DNA of 17,077 bases from Pseudomonadota bacterium (GTDB lineage: Bacteria > Pseudomonadota > Alphaproteobacteria > Paracaedibacterales > CAITNM01). Positions 6,286 to 12,688 of the stretch are shown piece by piece; position 1 is the first letter of the stretch; the number at the start of each line of letters is the position of its first letter. The notes below the pieces were generated by a model that saw only the letters and a list, made by a program, of their open reading frames with translations, was not told the DNA's origin and made no database searches. The stretch spans positions 1 to 17,077 of the forward strand of contig JAPLON010000017.1 of assembly GCA_026400695.1 (NCBI GenBank). The letters run 5' to 3'. The position numbers and the translations under genes were made by a program.

Positions 6286-7485
6286 ATGAAATTATTCGGA
6301 TGTATCTGCTTAATTGCAGGTACAGCAATTGGAGTGGGCATGTTAGCCCTACCGATAACTTTGGCCGAATTTGGCCTGGTTTATGGATCCCTACTAATGC
6401 TTGCCACATGGGCAATTAGCTATTTTTCGGCCATATTGAACTTGGAATTAAATTTACGTGCCGGACAAGGATTACCGCTTGGTGGATTAGGTAAATATTT
6501 CAGTGGCCCCAAAGCATATGCCCTTGGATCGGTCAGCATGCTATTGCTATGTTACGCCCTAGTATGCGCTTATATTTATGGCGGCACATCGACATTAATT
6601 AGCCTAGAAGGTTTTCCACTAAACTTCACCCAAACCGCCTGCCTTTACGCTAGTTGTATTGGCTTAGTATCCCTATGGCCATTAGCTAAAATTGACAAAG
6701 TAACTCGAGTGTTATTTACAGGGTTACTTGCTATTGTTATTACGATATTAGTAGTAGTTTTATGGAACCTTGATTTTGGCAAATTACCTATAATGCCGTC
6801 AGCTAGCCTTAATTTTGTTAATTCAAATAATACGATACCTATTGTATTAACAGCATTTGGTTTTCAGGTGATATTCCACACTTTAGTGAACTACACAGAA
6901 AAAGATAAGGTAATGCTTAAGAAGGCTTTCTTTTGGGGAAGTTTAATTCCAGCAATTGTTTATGTTGTTTGGACTGGCGCTATTTTTAGCTTAATCTATG
7001 GTCATAATCCTGAATTTTTCGCAAAAATGACAATGCAAGATATTGAAGTTGGTGAGATGGTACAAGAGCTTAGCAGAATTAGCCAATCGCAAATTATAAG
7101 CTATCTAACCTGGGGAATTAGTTTTGTAGCAATATCAAAATCGATGATTTGCGTATCATTAGGATTAATTGATGCCCTTAAAACAAAGCATAAAATTCTT
7201 TCTAACCATCCAGTTGCTGTCATAGCTGTTTTAGTTCCAACACTTGCTATGGCACTATCAGTACCTAACGCATTTATTAAGGCACTTGGGTTTGCTGGTA
7301 TGGTTATAGCTTTTATGGCAATTTTGCTACCTCTTTACCTATTACGCTGTTCCAATAAAACTTGGAACCAAGCCTATTTTTATGATTTGCTTAAAAACAA
7401 AATTGTAATTGTGGTCATTGCGTTTTATGGCTCATGGGTGGTTATCAGTGAGCTTTACAGAATATTTCTTAGTATAAATAACTAG
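6286..7485 (+). CDS. Aromatic amino-acid permease, HAAAP family (TyrP/Mtr-like)
   Basis: 399 residues from the ATG at 6286, close to TyrP length. A longer frame opens at TTG 6232, but GGAG at 6275-6278 lies 7 bases before this ATG, and the first membrane segment starts immediately, as in the family. The hallmark AGTAIGVGMLALP (11-23) is the family's N-terminal signature. FGFQ at 191-194 matches the conserved FGFH/FGYH segment. About 11 hydrophobic membrane spans follow to the C-terminus. HAAAP carriers import Tyr, Trp or Phe by proton symport at the inner membrane; which one cannot be read from sequence. The gene is divergent from the patatin gene and converges with the CinA-like gene, sharing a CTAG with overlapping stop codons. 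Such permeases are common in intracellular bacteria that take amino acids from the host. Confidence 0.9.
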   Translation: MKLFGCICLIAGTAIGVGMLALPITLAEFGLVYGSLLMLATWAISYFSAILNLELNLRAGQGLPLGGLGKYFSGPKAYALGSVSMLLLCYALVCAYIYGGTSTLISLEGFPLNFTQTACLYASCIGLVSLWPLAKIDKVTRVLFTGLLAIVITILVVVLWNLDFGKLPIMPSASLNFVNSNNTIPIVLTAFGFQVIFHTLVNYTEKDKVMLKKAFFWGSLIPAIVYVVWTGAIFSLIYGHNPEFFAKMTMQDIEVGEMVQELSRISQSQIISYLTWGISFVAISKSMICVSLGLIDALKTKHKILSNHPVAVIAVLVPTLAMALSVPNAFIKALGFAGMVIAFMAILLPLYLLRCSNKTWNQAYFYDLLKNKIVIVVIAFYGSWVVISELYRIFLSINN

Positions 7486-8180
7486 GATTTACTATCAATC
7501 AAGGCTTGTAGTTGTTTTTCAACCTCTGCAAGCCTTATGGCATTACGAGATGTAGCTACTAAGCAAGTACCCTTATCATTTTCTTCATAAAATGGATAAC
7601 TACCAATAACAACATCGCTAGCATTTTTTTGAATTTCAAACAGTTCATCCGCTAAGTCATTCTCTAGCACATGTGCCTTAAGCGAAACCGAAAGAATAGG
7701 CTCACCATGTTGCAATTTCGGCAATAGACTATCAAACATTTCGCGCATTACTCTAGGAATGCCAGCCATAATAAATACATTTTCAATTTGAAATACCATA
7801 CGTTCATGCAATATAGCACCATCAGCTGCCAATGCCATGCGGCGCCGTGCATTGTTAATGTTATCTCCATAATAAGATTCAAGTAGCTTTAAGGCATCAG
7901 CATGCACAACAATGTCTTTATTAAAAGCTTTGGCTACACTTGCTGAAGTAATGTCATCGTGAGTACTGCCTATGCCACCAGTTGTAAAAACATATGTGTT
8001 ACGCTTACTTAAGGCTTGCACGGCCTCAATAATTGCATCTTCCTTATCGGAAACAACTCTACATTCTTGCAAATCAATTCCACATGATCTTAAGCCTGCC
8101 GCAATATAATTTAAATTTGCATCTTGCGTACGCCCTGACAATATCTCGTCACCAATTACAATAACTGCTGCTGTAATCAT
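7482..8180 (-). CDS. CinA-like MoCF (molybdopterin-binding fold) domain protein
   Basis: 232 residues forming one MoaB/Mog-type domain. GDEILSGRTQDAN (10-22) and TTGGIGSTHDDIT (66-78) are the two signature loops of the CinA N-terminal domain. The C-terminal amidase domain (NMN deamidase in full-length CinA) is absent. Single-domain versions are widespread in alphaproteobacteria, often annotated competence/damage-inducible protein A; the fold is related to COG1058 nucleotide-binding enzymes. The true reaction of the short form is not established. Its ATG overlaps the rppH stop codon by 4 bases (ATGA), so the two are probably translated together. Its own TAG overlaps the convergent permease stop. 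Confidence 0.88.
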   Translation of the reverse strand: MITAAVIVIGDEILSGRTQDANLNYIAAGLRSCGIDLQECRVVSDKEDAIIEAVQALSKRNTYVFTTGGIGSTHDDITSASVAKAFNKDIVVHADALKLLESYYGDNINNARRRMALAADGAILHERMVFQIENVFIMAGIPRVMREMFDSLLPKLQHGEPILSVSLKAHVLENDLADELFEIQKNASDVVIGSYPFYEENDKGTCLVATSRNAIRLAEVEKQLQALIDSKS

Positions 8181-8656
8181 TTAAACCAATCTCGAAAATA
8201 GCCTACTACTTCTTTATAAACATCCAATTTAAAAGGTACAACCCGGTTAATAGATTCATCGATATCAACCCATTCATAAGCGTGAAATTCTGGGTTGGTT
8301 TGTGCTAAGTCAATTTGAGAATCATTTCCTAAAAACTTTATTAAAAACCATTTTTGCTTTTGCCCTTTGTATTTACCTTGCCAAGCACTACTTGCTAAAT
8401 TTTCTGGTAAATCGTAATAAAGCCAATGAGGCATCTCGGCAACAATTTTAACATCAACAATTCCAGTTTCTTCTTTTAATTCGCGTAAGGCAGCAACTGC
8501 TGCATCCTCCCCATCATCAATTCCGCCTTGGGGAAATTGCCAAGAATCAGGCCACCCTAATCGGTAGCCATCCAATCGCTGTGCCATAAATACTTTGTTG
8601 GTATGGTTGAATAAAACAATGCCAACACATGGCCTGTATAAAGAATCGTTTTTCAT
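8177..8656 (-). CDS. rppH: RNA pyrophosphohydrolase RppH (Nudix)
   Basis: 159 residues, normal for the family. RppH converts 5'-triphosphate mRNA ends to monophosphate in the cytoplasm, which opens the mRNA to RNase E. The full Nudix box GX5EX7REUXEEXGU runs from G44 to I66 (E50, R58, E59, E62, E63, G65). The RppH-specific surroundings are WQFPQGG before the box, YDLP near 105, KYKGQKQKWF near 120 and VPFK near 148; this version is typical of alphaproteobacteria. The stop overlaps the start of the CinA-like gene. Upstream lies tRNA-His, whose 3' end is only 27 bases away. The tRNA is followed directly by a run of seven T's on this strand but no separate hairpin, so some read-through from the tRNA promoter into rppH is possible. 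Confidence 0.95.
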   Translation of the reverse strand: MKNDSLYRPCVGIVLFNHTNKVFMAQRLDGYRLGWPDSWQFPQGGIDDGEDAAVAALRELKEETGIVDVKIVAEMPHWLYYDLPENLASSAWQGKYKGQKQKWFLIKFLGNDSQIDLAQTNPEFHAYEWVDIDESINRVVPFKLDVYKEVVGYFRDWFK

Positions 8657-8683
8657 TTTGCTAAACTATTTATAAGAAAAAAA

Positions 8684-8761
8684 TGGGGCGAGTAACGGGG
8701 CTCGAACCCGCGACCTCTAGGACCACAACCTAGCGCTCTAACCACCTGAGCTACACCCGCC
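8684..8761 (-). tRNA. tRNA-His (GTG anticodon)
   Basis: The minus strand folds into a complete cloverleaf of 78 bases with CCA encoded (8686-8684). The anticodon loop is TTGTGGT and the T-loop TTCGAGC. The extra G-1 is encoded at 8761 and pairs with C73 at 8687, the classic bacterial histidine identity element. Acceptor stem pairs 4-69 and 7-66 are G-T wobbles. It lies between sixA and rppH on the same strand with its own promoter. Confidence 0.97.
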
Positions 8762-8769
8762 ATAAGTCT

Positions 8770-8799
8770 TTTATACCGATCTTCAGGTACTTAGGTCAA
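8770..8799 (-). promoter_or_regulatory. Promoter of tRNA-His
   Basis: TTGACC (8794-8799) and TATAAA (8770-8775) on the minus strand, spacer 18; each is one mismatch from consensus. The predicted start lies a few bases before the tRNA 5' end, which fits a tRNA promoter. Confidence 0.65.
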
Positions 8800-8815
8800 T
8801 GAAAAAATCAGCTTT

Positions 8816-9304
8816 TTATGGCTGAATAAATTCATCCAGCGATAATTTTGGAGCTGAGATATCGCTCCAACTCGATTTTGTGCTACACAAAGCCATACCG
8901 CCTGTTGGAATTTGCCTGATTGAGCGTCCCCCTAAATCTGCTATCCACTGCACAACTTGTGATAATGCAGGATTATGAGCAATAAGCAAGACCCCTTTAT
9001 ATTTCGGATCAACCTCATTAATTAACTGCCAAATTAGGTTTTGGTCACTTTGGTACAAACTATCATCAAAGACAACCTCAACATTAGCAGGCATTAATTG
9101 CTTTAAACCCTCTAAGGTTTGCCTGGTACGACGTGCATTTGAACAAATAACATGATCAACTCCGGACAACTTACCCCTAAGCTTTAAACGCAAAGCTTCA
9201 AGTTGATTCATCCCCTCCATGGTAATTGCCCTATCTTTATCGGGCTTACCATACTGTACCATTTGCGCTTCAGCATGGCGCATAAAAATCAATCGACGCA
9301 ACAT
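8816..9304 (-). CDS. sixA: SixA-type histidine phosphatase
   Basis: 162 residues, matching the short SixA branch of the histidine phosphatase superfamily. Catalytic features visible are R9-H10 in MRHAEA, Arg58 in SNARRT and the second His, H110, in IAHNP. SixA in E. coli removes phosphate from phosphohistidine on the PTS protein NPr; the substrate here is unknown since no PTS or Hpt partner is in view. It is divergent from dprA with only 69 bases between the two start codons. The ribosome-binding site is not evident. It ends just before the tRNA-His promoter. Confidence 0.9.
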   Translation of the reverse strand: MLRRLIFMRHAEAQMVQYGKPDKDRAITMEGMNQLEALRLKLRGKLSGVDHVICSNARRTRQTLEGLKQLMPANVEVVFDDSLYQSDQNLIWQLINEVDPKYKGVLLIAHNPALSQVVQWIADLGGRSIRQIPTGGMALCSTKSSWSDISAPKLSLDEFIQP

Positions 9305-9373
9305 AACTTATAACTTTGTTAAGAAATATATTGTTAAAATCACTTAGTTAATCCTAGTCTTAAATTTAACACT

Positions 9374-10441
9374 TTGGCAATCACAGAACATCAAAAACTA
9401 ACCATGATTTACCAGATTCTTAAGATACCGGGAATTGGACCAGTTAAATTTTGGAAAGATCTGAGTAAGACCAAGGATATCGAAGCAACATTCAAAAACT
9501 TTCAAGCCAAATTTAATATTAAAAGTACTGAAAGTGGCGAATTGGAAATTGTAAATTACACAAGGCTCGGTATAAGTTGCATTGGATTTTGGCAAAATAA
9601 TTTTCCAAAACAACTAAAACGTCTTCATGATGCTCCACCTCTAATTTGGGCTAAAGGTTGTGTTGATCTTTTGCAACACCAGCAAATAGCAATTGTTGGT
9701 GGTAGAAATGCATCATTCCATGGTATTAAGTTTGCTCAAAATTTAAGCCAAGAATTAAGCGAACATGGATATACAATTGTTTCAGGATTAGCGCGTGGCA
9801 TTGATAAAGCTGCCCATCAAGGTGCTTTGAAAAAACATACCATCGCAGTTTTAGCAGGCGGCGTTGATAAACTTTACCCAAAAGAGAATGCTGCCCTTTA
9901 TGAACAGATGTGCCAAAACCATTTAGTGATTTCTGAAATGCCACCAGGGGTTGAGCCAACCGCAGAACTATTTCCAAGACGTAACCGAATTATTGCCGCC
10001 CTAAGTAGCGGAATTTGTATTATTGAAGCTGCCTTAAAATCTGGTTCTCTACTTACCGCTAAGTATGGACTTGATATCGGCTTGCCGATTTTTGCTTGCC
10101 CTGGCCACCCTTATGACCCACGCACAAAAGGATCAAACCAACTAATTAAAGATGGAGCATTTTTATTAGATAATGCAACTGAAGTTATTGAGCAGATCCC
10201 AATTAAGGTAGAGGTAAAAAATCAAACTCAACAAGCTGTTTCGCCTAGCCAGGCTTACCGACCATCTGATGCACTTACCCAAGAAATTATCAATTTTTTA
10301 AGCCATACACCTGTAAAGGTAGAGGATTTATTAAAACACCTAGGGCATTACCCAACAGAACAAGTGTTAATTACCCTAAGCGAATTGGAGCTTACGAAAA
10401 TGATTCACCGCCCCAGCACGAATTTGTTAGTACTAGGGTGA
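9374..10441 (+). CDS. dprA: DNA-processing protein DprA
   Basis: 355 residues with a TTG start at 9374. The next ATG (9404) would remove ten residues before the KIPGIGP motif; no clear ribosome-binding site favours either, and the TTG better fits the family's N-terminal length. A helix-hairpin-helix-like start (KIPGIGPVKF, 17-26) precedes the Rossmann-like DprA core: IAIVGGRNAS (105-114; the family usually has GSR), GLARGID (138-144), FPRRNRII (200-207), KSGSLLTA (222-229) and PGHPYDP (243-249). A C-terminal winged-helix domain spans about 298-355. DprA binds incoming single-stranded DNA and loads RecA in natural transformation; it is also kept in bacteria with no known competence. The Gly for Ser change in GGR is mild. 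Confidence 0.93.
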   Translation: MAITEHQKLTMIYQILKIPGIGPVKFWKDLSKTKDIEATFKNFQAKFNIKSTESGELEIVNYTRLGISCIGFWQNNFPKQLKRLHDAPPLIWAKGCVDLLQHQQIAIVGGRNASFHGIKFAQNLSQELSEHGYTIVSGLARGIDKAAHQGALKKHTIAVLAGGVDKLYPKENAALYEQMCQNHLVISEMPPGVEPTAELFPRRNRIIAALSSGICIIEAALKSGSLLTAKYGLDIGLPIFACPGHPYDPRTKGSNQLIKDGAFLLDNATEVIEQIPIKVEVKNQTQQAVSPSQAYRPSDALTQEIINFLSHTPVKVEDLLKHLGHYPTEQVLITLSELELTKMIHRPSTNLLVLG

Positions 10442-10470
10442 TGAAATATTAAAGCTAGCTATTATCACCC
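10436..10470. terminator. Possible bidirectional terminator across convergent stop codons
   Basis: GGGTGAT (10436-10442) and ATCACCC (10464-10470) are exact reverse complements around a 21-base AT-rich loop. The structure spans the dprA stop and the orphan gene stop, 13 bases apart. There is no T-run, so the call is weak. Confidence 0.25.
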
Positions 10471-11225
10471 GAAGTAGAGTCTCTCTCATTAATTGGACCA
10501 AGCTTCACATCAGTTTTAGAAACTTCCCTAGTGAACGTTAATTTTTTTTGGGAACCAGAATCAGTGTAGCTTTCTAGTACAAATCTTCCTGTAGAAGAAC
10601 CAAATTCTCTAGGTAGATATCCCTCTAATCCAGACGGAACATTTATGGTAATTATTTGTAATTTTGGTAAACAATCAGCAAAGAGTTTTAGTTGACTAAA
10701 TCTAGACTCACAGTGGCTTTTTCTGGTATCCATTTTTCTACCACGATAACTATAAAACAATCTATCTTGCTCTAAAAAAATCCCGTCTAGTTCAATGTTT
10801 ATAAGAGTATGACCGTGCGCCTCCTGCATTATTGAGGCAATACCGGCACAAGCAAGGTTTGGTTTTAAGTATAGTTTTATAAAATGTAATGTTTCATCCT
10901 TAGATTTCCGAATTTCATTTCTTATCCCAGTACCTAGTGCGTTATCAGGATAGATTAATTTTGGGAACGCTTGCACTGTGGCATAACTACTGATTATTTC
11001 CAAGTTAGCTAGCTCCATATAAACCCCATCACTTTGTAAAAAGCGTAATTTAACTAACTCTTCAAAGACTTCATCTTTTGATTTTGCTACTGCCTTAGCT
11101 GTCACTACGCTAGAAGAACTCCTATTATGTTCTAAAGCCTCTGCATTTGAACTGAATGAAGCCGTTATATTAGAGTTAATCAGGTGAGCGGTACAAATTA
11201 ATGTAAACACCAATATTTTTTTCAT
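10455..11225 (-). CDS. Exported protein of unknown function (orphan)
   Basis: 256 residues from the ATG at 11225. A GTG two codons earlier opens a longer frame, but AGGAGG at 11234-11239 is 8 bases from the ATG and only 2 from the GTG. A signal peptide covers about 1-22 (NITA). Next comes a serine tract (SSSS, 36-39) followed by VVTAK (40-44), nearly the same as SSSSSLVTAK in ankyrin paralog B. The remaining 210 residues show no known domain; a few leucine/isoleucine-spaced stretches (LPKLQIITINVP, near 190) are weakly like leucine-rich repeats. Two cysteines of the mature part could pair. The C-terminus is polar. The gene stands alone with its own promoter, a palindrome near the transcription start, and the upstream gene's terminator isolating it. 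Function unknown; likely periplasmic or secreted. Confidence 0.75.
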   Translation of the reverse strand: MKKILVFTLICTAHLINSNITASFSSNAEALEHNRSSSSVVTAKAVAKSKDEVFEELVKLRFLQSDGVYMELANLEIISSYATVQAFPKLIYPDNALGTGIRNEIRKSKDETLHFIKLYLKPNLACAGIASIMQEAHGHTLINIELDGIFLEQDRLFYSYRGRKMDTRKSHCESRFSQLKLFADCLPKLQIITINVPSGLEGYLPREFGSSTGRFVLESYTDSGSQKKLTFTREVSKTDVKLGPINERDSTSGDNS

Positions 11226-11233
11226 TTTCACTG

Positions 11234-11239
11234 CCTCCT
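11234..11239 (-). promoter_or_regulatory. Strong ribosome-binding site of the exported orphan gene
   Basis: AGGAGG on the minus strand with an 8-base spacer to the ATG at 11225. It rules out the GTG at 11231, which would be only 2 bases away. Confidence 0.8.
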
Positions 11240-11259
11240 ATATTGTAATTGTTTAATTC

Positions 11260-11286
11260 AGTATTTGGCATTAATGCCACAATACT
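11260..11286. promoter_or_regulatory. Operator-like palindrome at the transcription start of the orphan gene
   Basis: The core TGGCATTAATGCCA (11266-11279) is a perfect 14-bp palindrome. It is flanked by AGTATT (11260-11265) and, after one extra C, AATACT (11281-11286), which are also exact complements. A palindrome without a central loop is typical of a dimeric regulator site rather than a terminator. It covers the predicted start site. Confidence 0.6.
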
Positions 11287-11287
11287 T

Positions 11288-11315
11288 TATATAGAAAGTG
11301 TTATTTAAATTACAA
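11288..11315 (-). promoter_or_regulatory. Candidate promoter of the exported orphan gene
   Basis: TTGTAA (11310-11315) and TATATA (11288-11293) on the minus strand with a 16-base spacer; TATAAA at 11286-11291 (spacer 18) is the alternative. The start would fall near 11281, inside the palindrome, giving a leader of about 55 bases. Confidence 0.45.
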
Positions 11316-11324
11316 GATATGTAT

Positions 11325-11352
11325 AAAAAATCCTCCTTAAAAAAGGAGGATT
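11325..11352 (-). terminator. Intrinsic terminator of the PAP2 gene
   Basis: A perfect 10-bp stem, AATCCTCCTT (11329-11338) with AAGGAGGATT (11343-11352), closed by an AAAA loop. On the minus strand it is followed by TTTTTT. It sits 22 bases past the PAP2 stop and separates that gene from the orphan gene. Confidence 0.9.
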
Positions 11353-11374
11353 AGAAGATTAACAGAAATAATCG

Positions 11375-11962
11375 TTATTTAGGAAGTGCAGTTTTTTCCA
11401 ATAGCTGTGAATTTTCTTCCGCTTTTGGTTTTGCGAAATCATCAACACTTTTTGCATCTACATTATTTTTGTTTTGAGGCTCATGTTTTTGGTAGCTCGT
11501 GGTAAAGTATAGGTTAGAAGCAATACCAAGTGCCGCACCAACTATGACTTCATCCCAACGGTGTGCTTTTGCATGAATACGTGAATAACCAACCGCCGCA
11601 GCCGCACCGTACGCTGGTACGCCGTAAGCTAAACCATAACGCTGACCTAAATACGCAGCACCTGCAAAAGCAGAAGTCGTGTGACCTGATGGAAATGAAT
11701 GCTTACCATTACCGGTTGGGCGTTTACGGCGAATCGATATCTTTAACAGCCCATTAACTGCCATTGCTGCTGCAAAGCTTTTTGTAAGCTGCCAGACACC
11801 CTCATAATCTTCATAAGCAAGGGAAGTAACCAAAGCAGAAACTGGGATTACAATCTGAAAAACGTCACCATAGGTACGAAACCCAGATTTTTTTGCGCTA
11901 AGCTCAGATGATGTAAACAAGGCAGCAAAAATTGCCAAAAAACTTAAATAACGAAACTTCAT
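11375..11962 (-). CDS. PAP2-family phosphatase, exported or membrane-anchored
   Basis: 195 residues from the ATG at 11962, which has AGGG 5 bases upstream and starts a clear signal sequence (1-22, ending ELSA). A longer frame begins at an ATG at 12004. The three PAP2 motifs are present: K74 to R81-P82 (KX6RP), PSGH at 91-94 and S127-R128 with H134. At the fourth position after H134, where the family has Asp, there is Glu138 (HRWDEV); Asp137 is one place early. PAP2 enzymes remove phosphate from lipid phosphates such as phosphatidic acid, undecaprenyl diphosphate or lipid A, usually on the outer side of the inner membrane. Short hydrophobic spans follow the motifs. It probably shares a transcript with bioY, whose stop is 96 bases upstream of this ATG, and ends at the strong terminator. 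Confidence 0.85.
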   Translation of the reverse strand: MKFRYLSFLAIFAALFTSSELSAKKSGFRTYGDVFQIVIPVSALVTSLAYEDYEGVWQLTKSFAAAMAVNGLLKISIRRKRPTGNGKHSFPSGHTTSAFAGAAYLGQRYGLAYGVPAYGAAAAVGYSRIHAKAHRWDEVIVGAALGIASNLYFTTSYQKHEPQNKNNVDAKSVDDFAKPKAEENSQLLEKTALPK

Positions 11963-11967
11963 AAATA

Positions 11968-11971
11968 CCCT
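11968..11971 (-). promoter_or_regulatory. Ribosome-binding site that fixes the PAP2 start
   Basis: AGGG on the minus strand 5 bases before the ATG at 11962; the farther ATG at 12004 has no comparable site and would bury the signal peptide. Confidence 0.6.
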
Positions 11972-12058
11972 AATTTTTAAACTGGAAATACTTATAACAC
12001 ACATTTTAAAAAAAAGGTAAAAATAAAACCGTTTTCACAAAGTTAAATTTTTTAAGTG

Positions 12059-12583
12059 CTATTTTTTCAAATACCCAATTGCTGCCGCAACGATCACCGA
12101 CTTCACCAACCCTGGCAATATAAATGGCAAGAAACCAGCGGCAACAGCTGTTTTCCATCCAATAAACATACTAAGCCAAGGCACACCAAGCATATAAACA
12201 ACAGCACTACCAACAAGACCTATCAATAATAACTCTTTAGCAGTAACTTTTGTCAGACGTTCACGCAAGCTACACATTACCCATATGCTAGCCATAAAAC
12301 CAAATAAGAAACCACCACGTGGTCCAACTAGTATTGAAAATCCACCCATAAAGTTAGCAAACACAGGTAATCCTAACGCTCCCATAGCTAAATATAACCA
12401 AATACTTTTTAATGCCTCAGCCTTATTAAAGGTTAAGCCTATAATCAACACTGCAACGGTTTGTAAAGTAACCGGCACTGGTTCTAGTGGCACGCTTATC
12501 TGGGCACACAAAAATAATAAACAAGCACCGACCATTGTTAATAAAGTTGACGAATTTCTCAAATACTGCACAGCTAATTGCAT
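12059..12583 (-). CDS. bioY: BioY biotin transporter (ECF S component)
   Basis: 174 residues, about six hydrophobic spans. Family signatures are QISVPLEPVPVTLQT (28-42), YLAMGALGLPVF (64-75) and GPRGGFLFGF (87-96). BioY captures biotin at the inner membrane. It normally works with the ECF module EcfA/A'/T or with BioM/BioN; none of these is in the window, though some BioY proteins transport alone. The gene is divergent from the ABC-F gene, with 105 bases between. A TATATA sequence lies upstream on the minus strand but with a poorly spaced -35 (about 19 bases from TTGCAA). The presence of an uptake carrier suggests biotin is taken from the host; whether synthesis genes exist elsewhere is not visible. 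Confidence 0.93.
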   Translation of the reverse strand: MQLAVQYLRNSSTLLTMVGACLLFLCAQISVPLEPVPVTLQTVAVLIIGLTFNKAEALKSIWLYLAMGALGLPVFANFMGGFSILVGPRGGFLFGFMASIWVMCSLRERLTKVTAKELLLIGLVGSAVVYMLGVPWLSMFIGWKTAVAAGFLPFILPGLVKSVIVAAAIGYLKK

Positions 12584-12688
12584 AGGGATTAGACTCTTTT
12601 AAAAAAAACTATATACGAATGTCTTAGCTCTTTTTTGCAAAGTATGCTACAGGTTTTTGATGTCGCTTACGTAAACTTGGTACTTTGA

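Noticed and set aside
12285..12602. 105-codon plus-strand frame opposite bioY
   Set aside because: Shadow of bioY, whose family signatures are clear on the minus strand.
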